DNA from: Bombardia bombarda | Lineage: Eukaryota > Ascomycota > Sordariomycetes > Sordariales > Lasiosphaeriaceae | DNA length: 64,000 bases | Reading direction: 5' to 3' | Assembly (NCBI GenBank): GCA_030512295.1 | Contig: JAULSR010000005.1 | Coordinates: 2,604,001 to 2,668,000 of the forward strand | Shown here: positions 46,796-60,005 of the stretch, piece by piece | How positions within the stretch are numbered: position 1 is the first letter of the stretch | Layout of the letters: the number at the start of each line of letters is the position of its first letter | The notes under the pieces: model-generated | Database searches by the model: none | The model's input: only the letters and a program-made list of their open reading frames with translations | Told to the model about the DNA's origin: nothing | Translations under genes and position numbers: made by a program

Positions 46796-49700
46796 CCTGG
46801 CGTGTCCTCGCGTGCCCTCGCTCTCGTGGGACGCGGTGGTTCGTCGGCTTGTCTGGAGCTCCGTGTTGGGGAGGGTCGCACTGGATCGTCGTTGGACCCG
46901 AATCCGAATCACTCAGCTCAGCACACCTCAGCACAGAACAGTGCAAACTGACAGGGGGTGTGTGTGAGAGTCTGGCCACAATGGATAACGGATGCAAATG
47001 CAATCAAGAAACCCGTCTACATCGGCAGTCTTCAGCACATTTTTTCTCCCTCTTTTTTCTCTTTGGAGTCCCAGAGCCTTGAGAGAGTAAAACCAGATAT
47101 TGTTTCTGACCGGCAGAGGCTGGTAACGAATGAGGCGGGTCGAAATACAAAACTTGGCAGGCGAAACCAAAAGAGCCGCGATCGTTCGTTGGGGGACGGG
47201 AGTCTTTGCGTTCTTCTTCGCACGTTTCAAGATTTTCTAGGCCGGGCCTCCAACACGAAAGCGAGTGATGAGCCGATAAAAGGGGGCTAATAATATAATA
47301 ACAACAAGATCGAATGCTAGAGCTAGCTCAGACTGGCAGATGAAGACGTGCCGGGTCGCCAACCTTTATTACGAGCTCTGCTGTCAAGAGGGCCGCACCC
47401 AAGCAGGCTGCCAAGTTGCTTGACTCGCGCACCCACAGTGGAGATGGTCGGCGGTGCCTTCCCAGACTGCTCAGATGGCTCAGATGGGCTCAGATCATTC
47501 AGATGGCAGTTTTTGATAGCAGGATGATGTAAATCGGACGAACGCCTGCCTGTGCGGAACAGTGCGGGCATCTCCAGCGCTCAAGGAGGGCAATTGGCGT
47601 CATCGATCGCCCCTATGTGCTGCCTGAAGGTCGGTCCGGTCGCCTTGTATTACTTCGTACAGTGGAGGACATCCATGAGCCGGGCAGCCGTTGCTAGTGT
47701 AGTGCAGAGTCCAAAGGAAGGGTTCATCGAAGCCGAACACCCGATACGGTGCTCAGATTCTCTCTCATTCGAGACAGGGGCATCCGGACCACTGTCGCCA
47801 GTGGAAGCGCTGGACCGCCCACCAGATGTCCAGACACCACCAACCCGCTTATTACCTTAAGGGACCTCGATGCCCACTTCATTTGATCCTTTTCAATCCC
47901 CACCTCAGACGCTGGGCCGGAACTGGTGGTCTTGGAAAATGGTGATGACGAGGGGTGCTTTCGCCTAAAACCCCAAGACAGTTCTGGCGCCAGCAGCGAA
48001 CATCCCTCTTTGCGCTGTCCTATGACAGATGGACAGTGGCCTCTAGTCGCCCCGCTGCTGTTTCCAAGGGGCAGCCGCCGACGGTTTGCACTGTACTGTG
48101 TACTGTGTACTGTATGTACAACCTGATGACCAAATGCCGACCAAGCGGGGAAAGAGAAAGGGAAAACGAGAAAGAAGCAGGCCGATGCAGCTGCATTCAC
48201 CCGCATTCTACGGTATAAGAGTTCAATTTGAACTGGGCAAGCTCGTAGATAAGGTGGGCAACATTTGGCCAAGTCTATTATCTATCGGCCACAACTGGAA
48301 AATACGGATCCGTATCTGCAGTCTGCACTTGGACACATGTCAGCGCTAGAAACACGCGCTAGGTGCCTTTTTCCGGAAATGGACGGTACGTCATCGGGAG
48401 CACAGGTACCCTTGCGACCCTAGTGTAGCAGCCCTTGGGGGTGATAAAATACTTTCCCCCCCTCTGGCGCCTCTCGCCCTGTCCGCGTTGTCGCGTTACC
48501 GAACAACTGGGGCGATGTAGCCCACCTAACAAAAGTTTAGTGACCAGAGATGAGGACGGGCAGACGAAATATGGGCGATGCAACCCCCTCCCCTCCTCTC
48601 CCCGAGCCCCCGTGGCAGATCAAGCTGAGATCAAGCATTTCGAATCCAACTACACGGGCCCCATCCTATCCCATCCCAACGGAATGATTGTTCCTGAATA
48701 GCCGCTGACAACGACATGGGGATAGATGATGATTCGGGCAATCAATCGCAATCAATCTACTTTATTACTTACCTACACTACTAATTCTAAAGATAAAGAC
48801 GACTGGCAACCAACTCAGAGGTGGGACTGGACGGCGTCTGCGGCTACGCCCGCCAAACAAACCAACCTCGCCGACAATTCTTTGTTGGAAACTGGAGACA
48901 ACCACTTGTTGCCCAGCACACACATGTCTTGGATCGCTGCTGCAAGCCCCGTACTTCGTAATCCAGCTGTGTGATTAGACGCGATGCGCAGTCTCAGATC
49001 GTCACCAGATAGGATACTGATTGCACTCTGCACTTTGCATTCACTCTGCAGCACGCAATGCAGCACTGCTTGCTATATTGCCCAGTCTGGTAAGCCGATG
49101 CCTTATCCGCTCCTCCCCATCTGCAGAGTACATCACACTGGCGGGCGACCTAGAAAAATAAAGTGCACTTCTGTTGTTCAGCTTCATGTACGTCGGGTGC
49201 GAGATGCGCTGAAAGGCCAGGGGGGTTGTTGTTTCCTAACTGCCTGTTGGTTGAGTAAGAATTCGAGGATTTGAAATGGGCAATCCATCCAACAACTCCT
49301 CTGCTGGTTCTTGCCATCATCGCCACAACCCAGCTCCAGCGCCCAAGGGCCAAGGGGGGCAGGCTGCTCAACTTATACAATCCGGGCAGTCTAGGCGTGT
49401 CAGTTGGATGGAAGGCGTCCGAAAAATTGAAACTTTAACGTTATCTGTCGGTACTTCAGCTGTCGGTGAAGCGCCCCCCGGCACGAAGTACTAACACAGT
49501 ACGGTAGTCTATGGACGGAGCAATCCGCCGGCTGGCTGGCTGGCTGACAACAATAGGAGGTGGCGGGCATGCCGCCGCCAAAATGGCTCGGGCCATGTAT
49601 ATACCTAAAGCAATACCCGAACCCGGGAGCTACTGCTTACTACCTCTACCTAATTTGCTGAGGTGGTACGAAGTAGTGCAAGTTGCGTGCAACCCAAAAC

Positions 49701-50928
49701 GGGCTGGGTGCTGAGGCTTCGAGAAGGGAGACTTAACTCCGTGATACCAACCAAAGTCCAAACAGGGTCACTTTCTTTCTGCTGGCACCCACGCATTCAC
49801 ATTGCCCTGCACAACACCACCTGCATTGTGTGTGTGAGTGGGATGGGGAGGTCCGGTGCTCTACAATGTGGTGATCATCGTATGATTTTGGAGGCAGTAC
49901 TGAACTGACGCCTTCATGTTTGTATTGATTTTCTACCTCCTTCCCCTTCTCCCCCTTACCGTTTGCCGGATGATAGCTGCTACTACGGTCAGCGACAGAT
50001 ACATTGTTGTAGACACCAAGGTTTGAAATAGTAAAAGGGCGAACAGACGCCCAGGGAACCCCCACTAAGAAGAAAGAAGAAAGGAAAAGGAAAGCAAGCC
50101 AGTATGAAAGCAAAAAGAACAAGGCTCCGGTCCGGTTCCGATGTCTTAGATTTAGTACTGTACCGCCCATGCCGCCCGTTGCTGTCGTGTCATCCGCACT
50201 ATTTATATGTGATGCTGTGGCACCTTGTCTCAGACATTCCGATGTTTGTCTGGTATCTTCCTGTTGTTACTGGACCCAAACCAACTAAGGCCTTCGCCAA
50301 GCTTTTCCTCCACCGGAGTCTTTTGCCAAACGGTGAATTTCTGTTTCATGATAGGCGGATAGGTCAATAAATAAGGACTCGAGAGAAAGACGGGAAGGAC
50401 ATGGCAACTTTAAACTCACTTGGCTTGTCAATAGTCTCCTGCCGCTATCTTCAATGATCAAGGAACAGGTACGAATGGCAAATGGAACAAACATACCTAC
50501 GGTAACTAGGGTCATACTATTCACCTTGTCAACTCCGGTTGGATTTGCCCATGGCCACCTTTACTGTGCCTGGTGTCGCACCGCCTCTGCAAGACGCCAA
50601 TGGCACGTGTTTTACATTACAGTCCCGGGAGCTATGCTGTCGGGTAGAAGAATCACGGCAGTGGGCTCTATCGGTCGATACTAGGACGACGAAACACACC
50701 TAGAATACGTTCAAGAGAGGATCGATCTCTTTGAGATGGCACAGGTGCCATGGCTGATTATCCATTGCACGATGTTTGTCTTTGAAGCAATACACCTCCT
50801 TGATGATTACAAAGATAACAAAACGCAGTACGGATTCCTTGCTAACAAAGATGGCAATACGCAATACAACTTTACAGCTATAGTAGTTGCCTACCGAAGG
50901 TAGGTACTTGCCCAGTTACTGTACCTAC
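46702..50928. other. Long gene-poor interval
   Basis: Over 4 kb separate the start of the DUF1765 gene from the end of the ABC transporter gene. A run of CTGGCTCTGGCT (Ser-Gln repeat if translated) lies at 46760-46796. I could support no gene or RNA here; frames are short on both strands. The right part holds the 3' flank of the transporter. Confidence 0.5.
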
Positions 50929-53900
50929 TCAACCAAGAATCATATTAACCAACTCGTCCGCCTCAGCGCTCTTCTGCACCATCTTCCAAAACGCACCTTT
51001 GGCTTTCAAAAGCTCCCTGGGACTTCCCAGCTCCACCACGGACCCCCTGGAGAGCACAAGCACGCGGTCAAAGTCGGCTACGGTTGACAGCCGGTGTGCA
51101 ATAACCAAAAGAGTGCACCCCAAAGCTGCAAACTCCCTCCGCAAAGATACTTGTATATTGCTGTCAGTTCGGCGGTCGACGGCACTTGTAGCCTCGTCTA
51201 GAACTACAATCTTGGGCCGCTGGAGGAGAGCCCGTGCCAAGCATACCAGTTGGCGTTGCCCCTGAGAAAGATTGGCACCTCCGCTACTGATACGAGTAGA
51301 GAGGTTTGCAAAAATATTGGTTCTGCTGTGTCCTTGGATGGCATCTGAGGGCCCCGCTTCGTCTTCGTCGGCCATTAGATCGGCGGCAAGATAGACTCGT
51401 CCAAGCGCGACACGTAAATCATAGTCATCATGAATCCCTTCAACATCGAGGTTTGAACGCAGCGTGCCCCTTGTGATTGTCAAAGTTGGTAGGTTAATTA
51501 TCCACTCTTCAGATACGGACGGTAAAGAATCTCTTGGCTCAATAGGGGTACCAAATGTAAGTGGATTGGTAGGTAGGTGGATAGGCAACAAGAACCAGCT
51601 CAGGTAACTCACGAGAATAGAAAAGGGTCTTGTGGGATAATCGCAAGCCGGTTTCTCAGCTGCGTCAAATTCAGGGTAGATATATCCAAACCATCGATAC
51701 AAATAGAGCCCTCGCTGGGATCAAGTATGCGGAATAGGACAGAGGCCAGGGTTGACTTTCCGGCTCCGGTTCGACCAACGATCCCAAGACGCTCGCCAGC
51801 ATTGACGGTAAAGGTAAGACTCTTCAGCACGGGTGGCTCGTTCTCAGCATACCTGACCGTCAGATTGTCGACTTCGATTCTGCCTTCAGAGGGCCAGGCA
51901 GCCGGGGCCATGATGCCGCCCTCGGGCTCGGCCTCTATCTCAGCATACTCCAAGACTCTCTCACAGGCGTTGAAGCCCAGCTCAACCGTCGTCATAGCCT
52001 TGAGCAGTGCTGTCAGTGCCTTGGTGAAGCGCATGGAAAAATGCAGACAGAAGCCGGCGAGTGCGGCGTCGACGCTATGCGATACCACGGCGCTGGCGAC
52101 TATTGTAACAAAGAAGGAGCCTAACAGGCCCATCCGGAAGGTCATCCAGCGGTTGATCAATTCCAGCGCCCAGTAGGCTTTCGAGCTATTGTCGATGAGG
52201 TCGTACATTCGATCCATGTAGAATTGGGTGCGGCCAAAGGCACGAACGGTGGATAGTCCAGAGAGGACGGAGCCAAATTGGTCGTATATGGGCGAACGCG
52301 AAGTCGATTCGATGCGTTTCAGATCGCGCGCAACCCCAATGTATTCGCGGGCAATGAGGATGTAGAAGATGCAAAGGAGGCAACCGAAGAAAAGGACGGA
52401 GATGGAGGCCGACAGGCTGTTATTGGAGAAATGGCCACACTTTTAGTTTCTATACCTGTAGATTTGGTCTTCATGCTTATTTATCATAACGGGCCACTTA
52501 TAAATCACCATACCTGGTAGTAATGATGACAGCCAGAAACAGTGATTCCCTCAGAAAACCAAACGTCTGCTTGGGTAACTTTGTATCGATGATGGATATG
52601 TCCGAGTTGAAACGGTTGACGACGCTACCACATGGAGTTGTATTGGTAAACTGCATTGGCGCCCGGAGAACTCTGTTTGTCATTCTTTGAAAGAGCTCCG
52701 CAGATGCCCTCATACCCACAGAAAATGTAGTATAGTCCTGCCAGACCTGACTGAGAGCCATCAAGACATGTACAAAGACGTATAGTAACAACCCTAAGGT
52801 AGAAGCGTTTGGTTAGCAATAGGTCTGTAATTCAGACAACGTAAGGGGTCCGAGCAGCGTACATATGGAAACGCCTCTCTGCGCCTCCTCGATCTCCTGT
52901 TGGGAGACCTGTTGCGAAAGCTGTTTTAGACTCCATGTCTTAGCAACCATTAGAAAGCGGCTTGATCCAAGCACAGTAAGTACGTATGCCAAAGATAAAA
53001 CACCACCACAGGCTTGAAAGTATGCCTTATAGACTTTCCATTGGACTCGTCCCACTTCTCTCTTTTCCTCGGGACCAACATATGCAGATGCGTTAATGGT
53101 GTTAGCCGGCTCGTCTTCCACTACTATCTCGGTGGTCGGGTGATGAACCTCGTCTAAATTAGTGCATGGGATCGGAGATAGTTCCTCGGTGAGCTCCAGA
53201 CGTCCATCATTCAGGCGTACCAAGTAGCTCGCGTGGGGCATAACAAGATCTGAGTGGTGAGTAGCCAAGATACGGGTCCGTCCTCGAGCCAGCTCACCCG
53301 TGAGCGCTTCGTTCACAATCTTCTGCCCCACGTGAGGATCTACGGCGCTGAGGACGTCATCAAGAACGAGAATGTCGGCACGAGAGTAGAGAGCCCGCGC
53401 GAGCGCGATTCTCCAGCGTTGTCCACCAGACAGGCTGATGCCTTGTGGCCCAACCTGTGTCTGGTCTCCGTTAACCAAGTTCTTGACATCCTTTTGAAGG
53501 GCACAGGCATGCAGGACCTTGTTATATCGATCCGTCATAAATGGAAGACCAAACAGAACATTGTCCATCAGCGTCCCGCTCTCAATCCACGGTATCTGTG
53601 AAACAAAGGATATTAGCCCGGGAACTAGCCATTCGGCGTCCGAAATAGACTGTGCAGTTCCATTGACCGGAAGCCGAGTTGGGAGGTTTATGGTGCCTGA
53701 TATAAGCTTAACCTCTCCTAGGATAGCGGCTAGGAGGAGACTCTTTCCTGATCCAGTGCTGCCTGTGACAAGACTAAGTTTTCCATTTGGAAATGTCAGT
53801 GTGATATTCTCCAACATGGAATTATTGTCCCGCCGGTGCTGCGTCCCCTGATCCTGCAGAGTACTAGTACCTATGTTTTTGCCGTCTGCAGCCGTTGGCC

Positions 53901-55918
53901 ATGCCACTGTGGCTTCCTGAAAAGTAATACTATCATCTGGTCTCGATACTGACTCCTGGTCCCGCCTGCTAAGATACTTGTTCAGCCTTTTGACACTTGT
54001 CCAAGCCTCGGCCATGTTGACATAGAGTTGTGGGATGTCGTTGATAGCATCGGCCAGTTGATCCAAGAGTCCAAGGGAGGTGAAAATGACTGATGCCTTG
54101 ATCGATTTGTTCTTCCATACGTAGCATGAGATTGCGATACTTGCCAGGAACATCGGCCCCAAGCTGACAGTGAGGTCAAAGAAGCATTGCCAGATTGCCA
54201 CCCTCCTGCAATGGTCCAGCTCCTGGTTCCTGTTCTCTATTATCTTGTTTTCCCAGTGTTTCTCAAGAGCCGAATACTTGATCTGGCGCATACCACGGAG
54301 TGCTTCCGTTAGGAGATTTGATTTTCCATCGCGGGACTTCATGAGCTTGGATTGTAGACTTCCGTATTTCTCAATCATCAACGTACTCAGGGTCATCATG
54401 ATAGCGGCGGCGGTAAGACCAAGAACCACCGGCATCCACCCAATCAAGTTGACGAGAAATATTCCGGCGAGCGTGATTTGGAACAGGACCAGGGGAATAT
54501 CTTTGTTGTAGAATGTAAAGTTGGTTACCCGGCCACTTCAAACGTTTAGGTTAGCCTAAAATCTGATACCTGGCTAGAATATTTTTCGATACATACCTGT
54601 CAATCTTCATGAGATTGATCACCGATTGTTGTGGGCCTCCCTTACTCTTTTTATCCTCAACCTTGACAATCTCGACAGTCTCTGCAGCCTTGCCCTTCCT
54701 ATCAGCACTTCCATTGGCTATCTCATATTGCCTGAGGGCTTTGGAGAAGACTAGTGACTGTAGTAACGAGTCGAGCGGGACATCGAGTCGACATGTCGTT
54801 ATCCATCTGAGCCAGGTTTTGACTTCTACCTGAAGGAGCTGACTGGCGAGTAGCCCAAGGACCCAGATAAACAATGCGGGATAAGTCGAGTCGTCCGCAT
54901 CCCCACTCTCGATCCTCGACAAGAAATTGTAAAGAACGAGCTGTGGAATTAGAGACAACACAGCAATGACTAGAGCTAATATCCACTGCAGAACCAGCTC
55001 GCTGGAGAAAACTTTGATGAGCTGTAACCATAGAGTGCCGTTTCCGCAATTCTCGTGGAATCTTTCCTGCAGACTTTTTGCCCTGGTTTTGTGGTCCAGC
55101 CGAGGTAGGTCCCCAATCTCTAACTTACGGTCTTTAATAGCATTAAAGACATCTTGATTCCAGGAATACAAAAGTCGGGACAACAACGGCTGTGTGTACT
55201 GTCGATCGACAATCTGTTCTCTGTGGTATACATCGGGGCGTCGTCTGAATGATGCAAAGGCGCAAACCATAGCAAGCAGTGAAACGAGCTGCACGAGGTA
55301 CAGCAGACTAATGATAGTCTTGGAGTCAATCTCACTCCTGGATATCGATTCAAATGCATCTAGTCCATGGCAAAAGGCGACAGATGTGCCCAAAACCAAC
55401 GAAGATGCTGCTCCAAAGATAGTAAGTCTGAACTTTTCGAGATAACAGCGCCGGTTTGGAAGATATGCACATTGTAAACAGATGAGAAGCTGCACATAGT
55501 CAGTCACTCTTTCATACTTCCTTACTTCATTTTCAGACCCAACTACGAAACGTACCCATGATACCAGCTCCGCCCAACGTGACAAGATCCCGAGAGTAGG
55601 TGTCCCGCCGGCTCCCGGAATTTGTGATAGCGTCTGGTCCACGGCTCGGGATCCAACAGACGCTCCCGCGCCGATGATGGTGGCGAGCCAGAGTGCAGCC
55701 CTGGGGCAAAAATCCGAGTAGAGTCTGATCGACTCTTCCGTGGCAGCGCCGTCTTCGTCATTATACAGCTCTTCTGCCTCTTCAAGCGTCGTGCACCCTT
55801 GAGCTTGAAAGAGTGAGCATCTTCGCAGGGCGTATATGACAGTTGGCCCGGTGAGAACCCCAATACATGCGGTCGAGACGATGGGTACAATATATAGGGA
55901 AACCAGGTTGTCTGTCAT
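50929..55918 (-). CDS. ABC transporter, subfamily C (MRP type), full length
   Basis: Six exons are placed: 55918-55556, 55489-54597, 54535-52863, 52793-52514, 52416-51613 and 51469-50929. Together they give 1,517 residues, the usual ABCC size. The layout is an N-terminal hydrophobic TMD0-like part, TMD1, NBD1, TMD2, NBD2. NBD1 has GSTGSGKS (about residue 677), signature LSGGQR, and Walker B ending LVLDD rather than DE, so its ATP site is probably non-catalytic, as is common in ABCC NBD1. NBD2 has GRTGAGKS (about 1285), LSQGQRQ, VVLDEATSAVD (about 1424) and IAHR. Members export conjugated or bulky organic substrates at the plasma or vacuolar membrane. The first intron (55490-55555, 66 nt) is in frame and stopless, inferred from GTACGT ... 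GTGCAG and polar content. It lies near no biosynthetic cluster; the substrate is unknown. Confidence 0.9.
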
Positions 55919-56566
55919 TCTCCGTGAACAAAGCCGACGACGGCGGACAGGGCGGTTATATGGGAAGTAGGAAGTACAAGCTCGATGCTCTATATGGTAT
56001 GGTAGACCCCAAGGAGATGTTGACAACGTCTTTATTGGGAATGAGTAAGAAACGTTGCTGCAACAAGACCCAGTTCAATTCGCGTTGTTGTTATTGTGCT
56101 GGTGTGGCAAGTTAATTCAAGTCTGGCTGCTTGGAAAGATATTTGCTCAACTGCTGTGTGGTTTTATACCTAGGGTTCATTTATATTCGAAGCAAGCCGT
56201 TTCTGAATAGCCGCATATTGGAACATCGTCCTCTGTGACGCAGCTGTTGCGAAGCCACATTGACGGATTCACAACATCCGTTGCATGTCACATATGTATG
56301 AGCACCTAATTCGCCACGACATGAATCAAAGAAGGTGCCTGGAAGGCTCTTGGGATGACTCCTCACAAGCCTAGATAAACTCCCACATCAGTGGCTGTGG
56401 GTCCTCAATTTTTCGTCTCAACGTAGAGAAAGGTGTAGCTGTGAGCCCTACAGTCGCCTGCCTAATTTTCCCTAGACATTACACCGCATCGTGGATTGCA
56501 TTATACAATAGGTATACACAGATGTGCCACAGTCGCCGAAAAGACGAGGGCAAACGCAGCGGACGC
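55919..56566. other. Intergenic, promoter of the ABC transporter
   Basis: No gene seen. The nearby convergent position of the SDR 3' end makes this both a promoter and a 3' flank. Confidence 0.5.
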
Positions 56567-57621
56567 TCAGCCGCTGACAATGGCACCGCCATTGCAATGT
56601 ATCGTTTGTCCGCTGACGCACGAGCTGTCGGCCGAAGCCAGAAAGACAACACAGGTTGCGATCTCGCTGGGCTGGGCCGGACGACCCATGGGGCTGGTGA
56701 ATTCCTTCTGTGCTTTCTCATTCATTGTCGATGGTATCAGGGGTGTCCATACAGGCCCGGGCGCGATAGCGTTCACCCGGATGCCTTTGCCAATCTGCTG
56801 GTTACTAAGGCCGCGAGTGAAGGAAATGATGGCTCCCTTTGTGGACGTGTAATCAAGGAGGTCTCGACGGCCTACGTAGGCGTTGATGCTGGCATTGTTG
56901 ATAATGGTGCTGCCCCTCTTCATGTGCGGCAGCACGCATTTGGATAGGTAGAAGAATGGATTGATGTTGGTGTTGAATGTGTGCACCCATTGGTCCCTGT
57001 GAGAGGATCAGTGCTTCGACCCTTATGGAGCTGACGCATAGGGGTTCCGCGGTGGGAGATAACTTACTCGGAGAGATCCTTGATGTCATCAACCATCATC
57101 TGATAGGCAGCATTATTGAAAAGGATATCGATCTTGGCATCGAATACCTTGGCAGCCTCATCGACGACCTTCTTGCAGTTTGCTCGGTCGGTAAGATCGG
57201 TGGATACAAGGTGGCACTTCTGGCCATACTCCTCGACACGCCTCCTGGTTTCCTAAGCGTCCTCCTCCTCCTCGGGGAGATAGGCAATAAGTGAGCTAGC
57301 TCCCTCCATGGCAAAAAGTATGGCGGTTGCGCGACCAATGCCAGAATTACCGCCCGTGATGATGGCACTCTTTCCCTGGAGCTTCCCTGCCGCCTTGTAC
57401 TTCTGGCTTTTGCCATCGTCCGTTGGGATCTCGTCAAACAAGGGCTTAGGGTTGGGCATTTTGCCCTCCTTTCCCGGGAATTCCTGCTGTGTCACTGGAA
57501 CTTTGTGGCCTAACGCTCATGAATGATCCAAGAGGTTAGAATTGCACTTGCTCGTATCGTGCAGTGGGGACTCTGGTCATTGATCAAACCTACCGCCCTC
57601 GAATTGGGATTTGGACGCCAT
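56567..57621 (-). pseudogene. Short-chain dehydrogenase/reductase with one in-frame TAG
   Basis: Three exons, 57621-57594, 57509-57068 and 56996-56567, join in frame (EGG to HKVPVTQQE; LSE to DQWVHTF) into 299 codons. The protein is a classical NAD(P)H-dependent SDR of the bacterial YdaD/GSP39-like type: cofactor loop GGNSGIGRA, NNAAY, catalytic YTSTK with the upstream Ser in NASINAY, and PGPVWTPLIP. It probably reduces a small carbonyl or polyol; the substrate is unknown. One TAG stands at 57253-57255 in PEEEEDA(stop)ETRRR, where relatives of this family have Gln, and no intron can remove it. Everything else is intact. So the gene is either recently killed by a CAG to TAG change, read through, or affected by a base-call error. 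Confidence 0.85.
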
Positions 57622-58276
57622 GTTGAAAAATTATTTGTCGGTAAAAGAAGTTGAAGTCGAAATGTGTTTGTGAAATTTCAGCCTGGTTCTGAACTCTCTG
57701 TGCCCTCGTTTTGCGCTTTGTGCTCAAGTTCAATAATGAGTTTGGCTGAGGAAGGAGCGATGATCAATGACGACATAGATCCATTTACACAATCGTCACT
57801 GCCTCCCGAGCCTTCAAGTTCCTCCCTACCTTGACACATTCTAGAAATTTCGAGAAATTTAAGATCTTTGGCAATGCCAGCTGCCATAGCTGCTTCAAAT
57901 CTTCTTGGGAGTGCAACCGACTGTGATCACGGCTACCTAGTCTAGGTATTTATCACAGGCACAGCGGTGACTACCAGAGGTTTAATTGATCGAATTCCTT
58001 TGTTCTCAGCGACAACATCAAAACTCCTGATCCAACTTGCCTCGGCCTAAGATCTATACCCACTTTGATGTTGATATTTCCTTGCTTAGCAGTGAAGACG
58101 GCTTTGTGCTATGTCAAGTAGGCAGTCCTACACAATGTGTAGACTGAGGGGGGTGAAAGGCCGACACAGTCCTTCGTGATACATAGGTACCTGTATATAA
58201 GAGTGACAGCGCCCGATCTTGACCAAGTGGCGCGCAGTGTTGTAGTTGCAAGCTCGAGTTCTTGATCAACAGCACA
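57622..58276. other. Intergenic between divergent broken genes
   Basis: It contains the promoters of the SDR (minus) and the rhodopsin-like relic (plus). A 69-codon minus-strand ORF at 57678-57887 has an ATG but no recognisable features and is not called as a gene. TGTATATAAGAG at 58192-58203 is a TATA-like element about 75 bases before the relic's ATG. Confidence 0.5.
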
Positions 58277-59606
58277 ATGGATCTGGATCGGTTGGTTACC
58301 TCGCGTGATATCTATCAGAACATTGACCCTCGCGGCATTCGTCTGTTCACTGTATAGACCGTCTTTCTTGTTTTCGTTTGGACCTTCATCTGCCTTCGAG
58401 CACTCGTGTCATTTGGCTTCAATAAAAGGCTATTTCTTGATGACCTGCTGATGTTTACCTCCGTTGTAAGCAAGCAAACCTATTTCCACATCTACCCCTT
58501 TTCGTGGCCTGCATTTCAGCCGTATTGACTCACATGTCGCAGCTTCTTTACACTACACGCACCGCCATATCGTTATATGGGATCGTATACGAAAGCAAAG
58601 TAATGCAAATTGATCTTCAGAAGGGGGAGAGTATTGCGTTGCATTCATGGTTCCTCTGTGAAGTCATATATGCGCCCTTATCCGCGCTGGTTCGGACCAC
58701 CTCTTGCGGGTTACAACAGCAAAGTCCCATAAGTACATCATCTACAGCATTCTTGTGGAAATATGGCTTCTGTCGATTACGTATTTCTTTCTTCTGTTGC
58801 TCCATTGTTACACCGTATCGCATTTTTATGACCAGGTCCTTGGCCACCCTGGCGCCTGCATCGACGCAGCTATCGTTCCTCGCGCAACCATCGCACACAG
58901 CGTGATCAGCGCCGTGTGCGAATTTACACTAGCTCTTCTCCCCATCGCTATACTGTGGCATGTCAGACTCAGCAGGCGCAAAAAGTTTGGCATAGCGGCC
59001 CTCCTAGGAATGGGGCTCATGTAAGCTGTTATGCTTCGGCTGTGGCCAGAGACACAATGCGGCTTCGCTGACAAGTGATGTAGGGCAGGAATTGCTTTGA
59101 TTATTCGAATTCCTTATATCCAGTTTGTCCCCATTTTCTCGAGAGACTTTATTGAGAAAGCCAAGTAAGTGGCCATCTGTCCCGTCGTCCACCTGGCGCA
59201 TCATCAAACTTAGCATTTCTCCTTGAGCGGCACCGCCCTTTGGAGCGTTCTGGAGGTGTCACTTGGCATCATCGCCGGCTGCGCAGCAACTATGCGCCCG
59301 CTTGTCAGGCCGAAGTTCTGGGGATCCAAGTCGACCAACCCAAAGACACACGGCTCTATGACAGGCAGTGATGGAACCACGGGGCCTGACTGGTCCCGGG
59401 CACGGGGAGGGCAGAGGGTCAGCGACGACTCTCTGGTCAATTCTCCAACCCTCGGGAGAGCACAATGGCAGGCACCGGCCACAATTTTGAGTTCGACATG
59501 GAGTTTATACGAGAGTTGGGGAAGCCTCACATTGCTGGTGGCCTTGGACGCGTTTCTCCCTGGAGCCTCTGGCACATCGAGACTGAGCAGAGCTCGACAA
59601 ATTTGA
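58277..59606 (+). pseudogene. PTH11/fungal-rhodopsin-like integral membrane protein, decayed
   Basis: The remains are those of a seven-helix fungal membrane protein of the PTH11/rhodopsin-like superfamily. Readable segments, in several frames, are the N-terminus RGIRLFTV, TVFLVFVWTFICLRALVSFGF, LFLDDLLMFTSV, SWFLCEVIYAPLSALVRT, KYIIYSILVEIWLLSITYFFLLLL, the stretch DQVLGHPGACIDAAIVPRA, HSVISAVCEFTLALLPIAI, FGIAALLGMGL, ALIIRIPYIQFVPI and TALWSVLEVSLGIIAGCAA. Lesions are a TAG at 58355-58357 (codon 27), a lost splice acceptor before the second segment near 58500, a frame-changing deletion near 58700 and a frame mismatch across the intron at about 59166-59214. With four faults it cannot be a working gene. 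The C-terminal end is uncertain. Confidence 0.8.
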
Positions 59607-60005
59607 GCTCCCGAAGTGACCAGAGAGCCACAGCCAGATATGAGACCTGGCACATCGCCCAAGATGTTTCCATTGCATGGGAATCGGGTCATCACCATCA
59701 ACGGCCCAGTCAGTCAGGGCATAACCACACATACAAGATGAAATGGGACAGAATGACCACCTCTATGCTCTACTGAGTTTTGGACAGTGCTTGATTGATC
59801 CGACTATTCTGAGAAGATGTCAGAGTTATGTAACACTATGCCAGCAAGAGAATGGGCGGTGTCCCCAGATGCCAGGCAATTTAATCCATCCCTATATTGG
59901 AAGAAATCCGTCGACAAAAAAACCCAAATCCATCTCAGCAGTTACCGATTGTTCAATATCTGACAGGCTAGGGCAGGAACTGCCGATCGAGTCCCAACGA
60001 GCTCT
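59607..60005. other. Gap with no recognised exon
   Basis: It lies between the rhodopsin-like relic (plus) and the 3' end of the CVNH gene (minus). No gene seen. Confidence 0.45.

Noticed and set aside
57678..57887. 69-codon minus-strand ORF with ATG
   Set aside because: Short, no signal peptide or motif, sits in the promoter of two broken genes.
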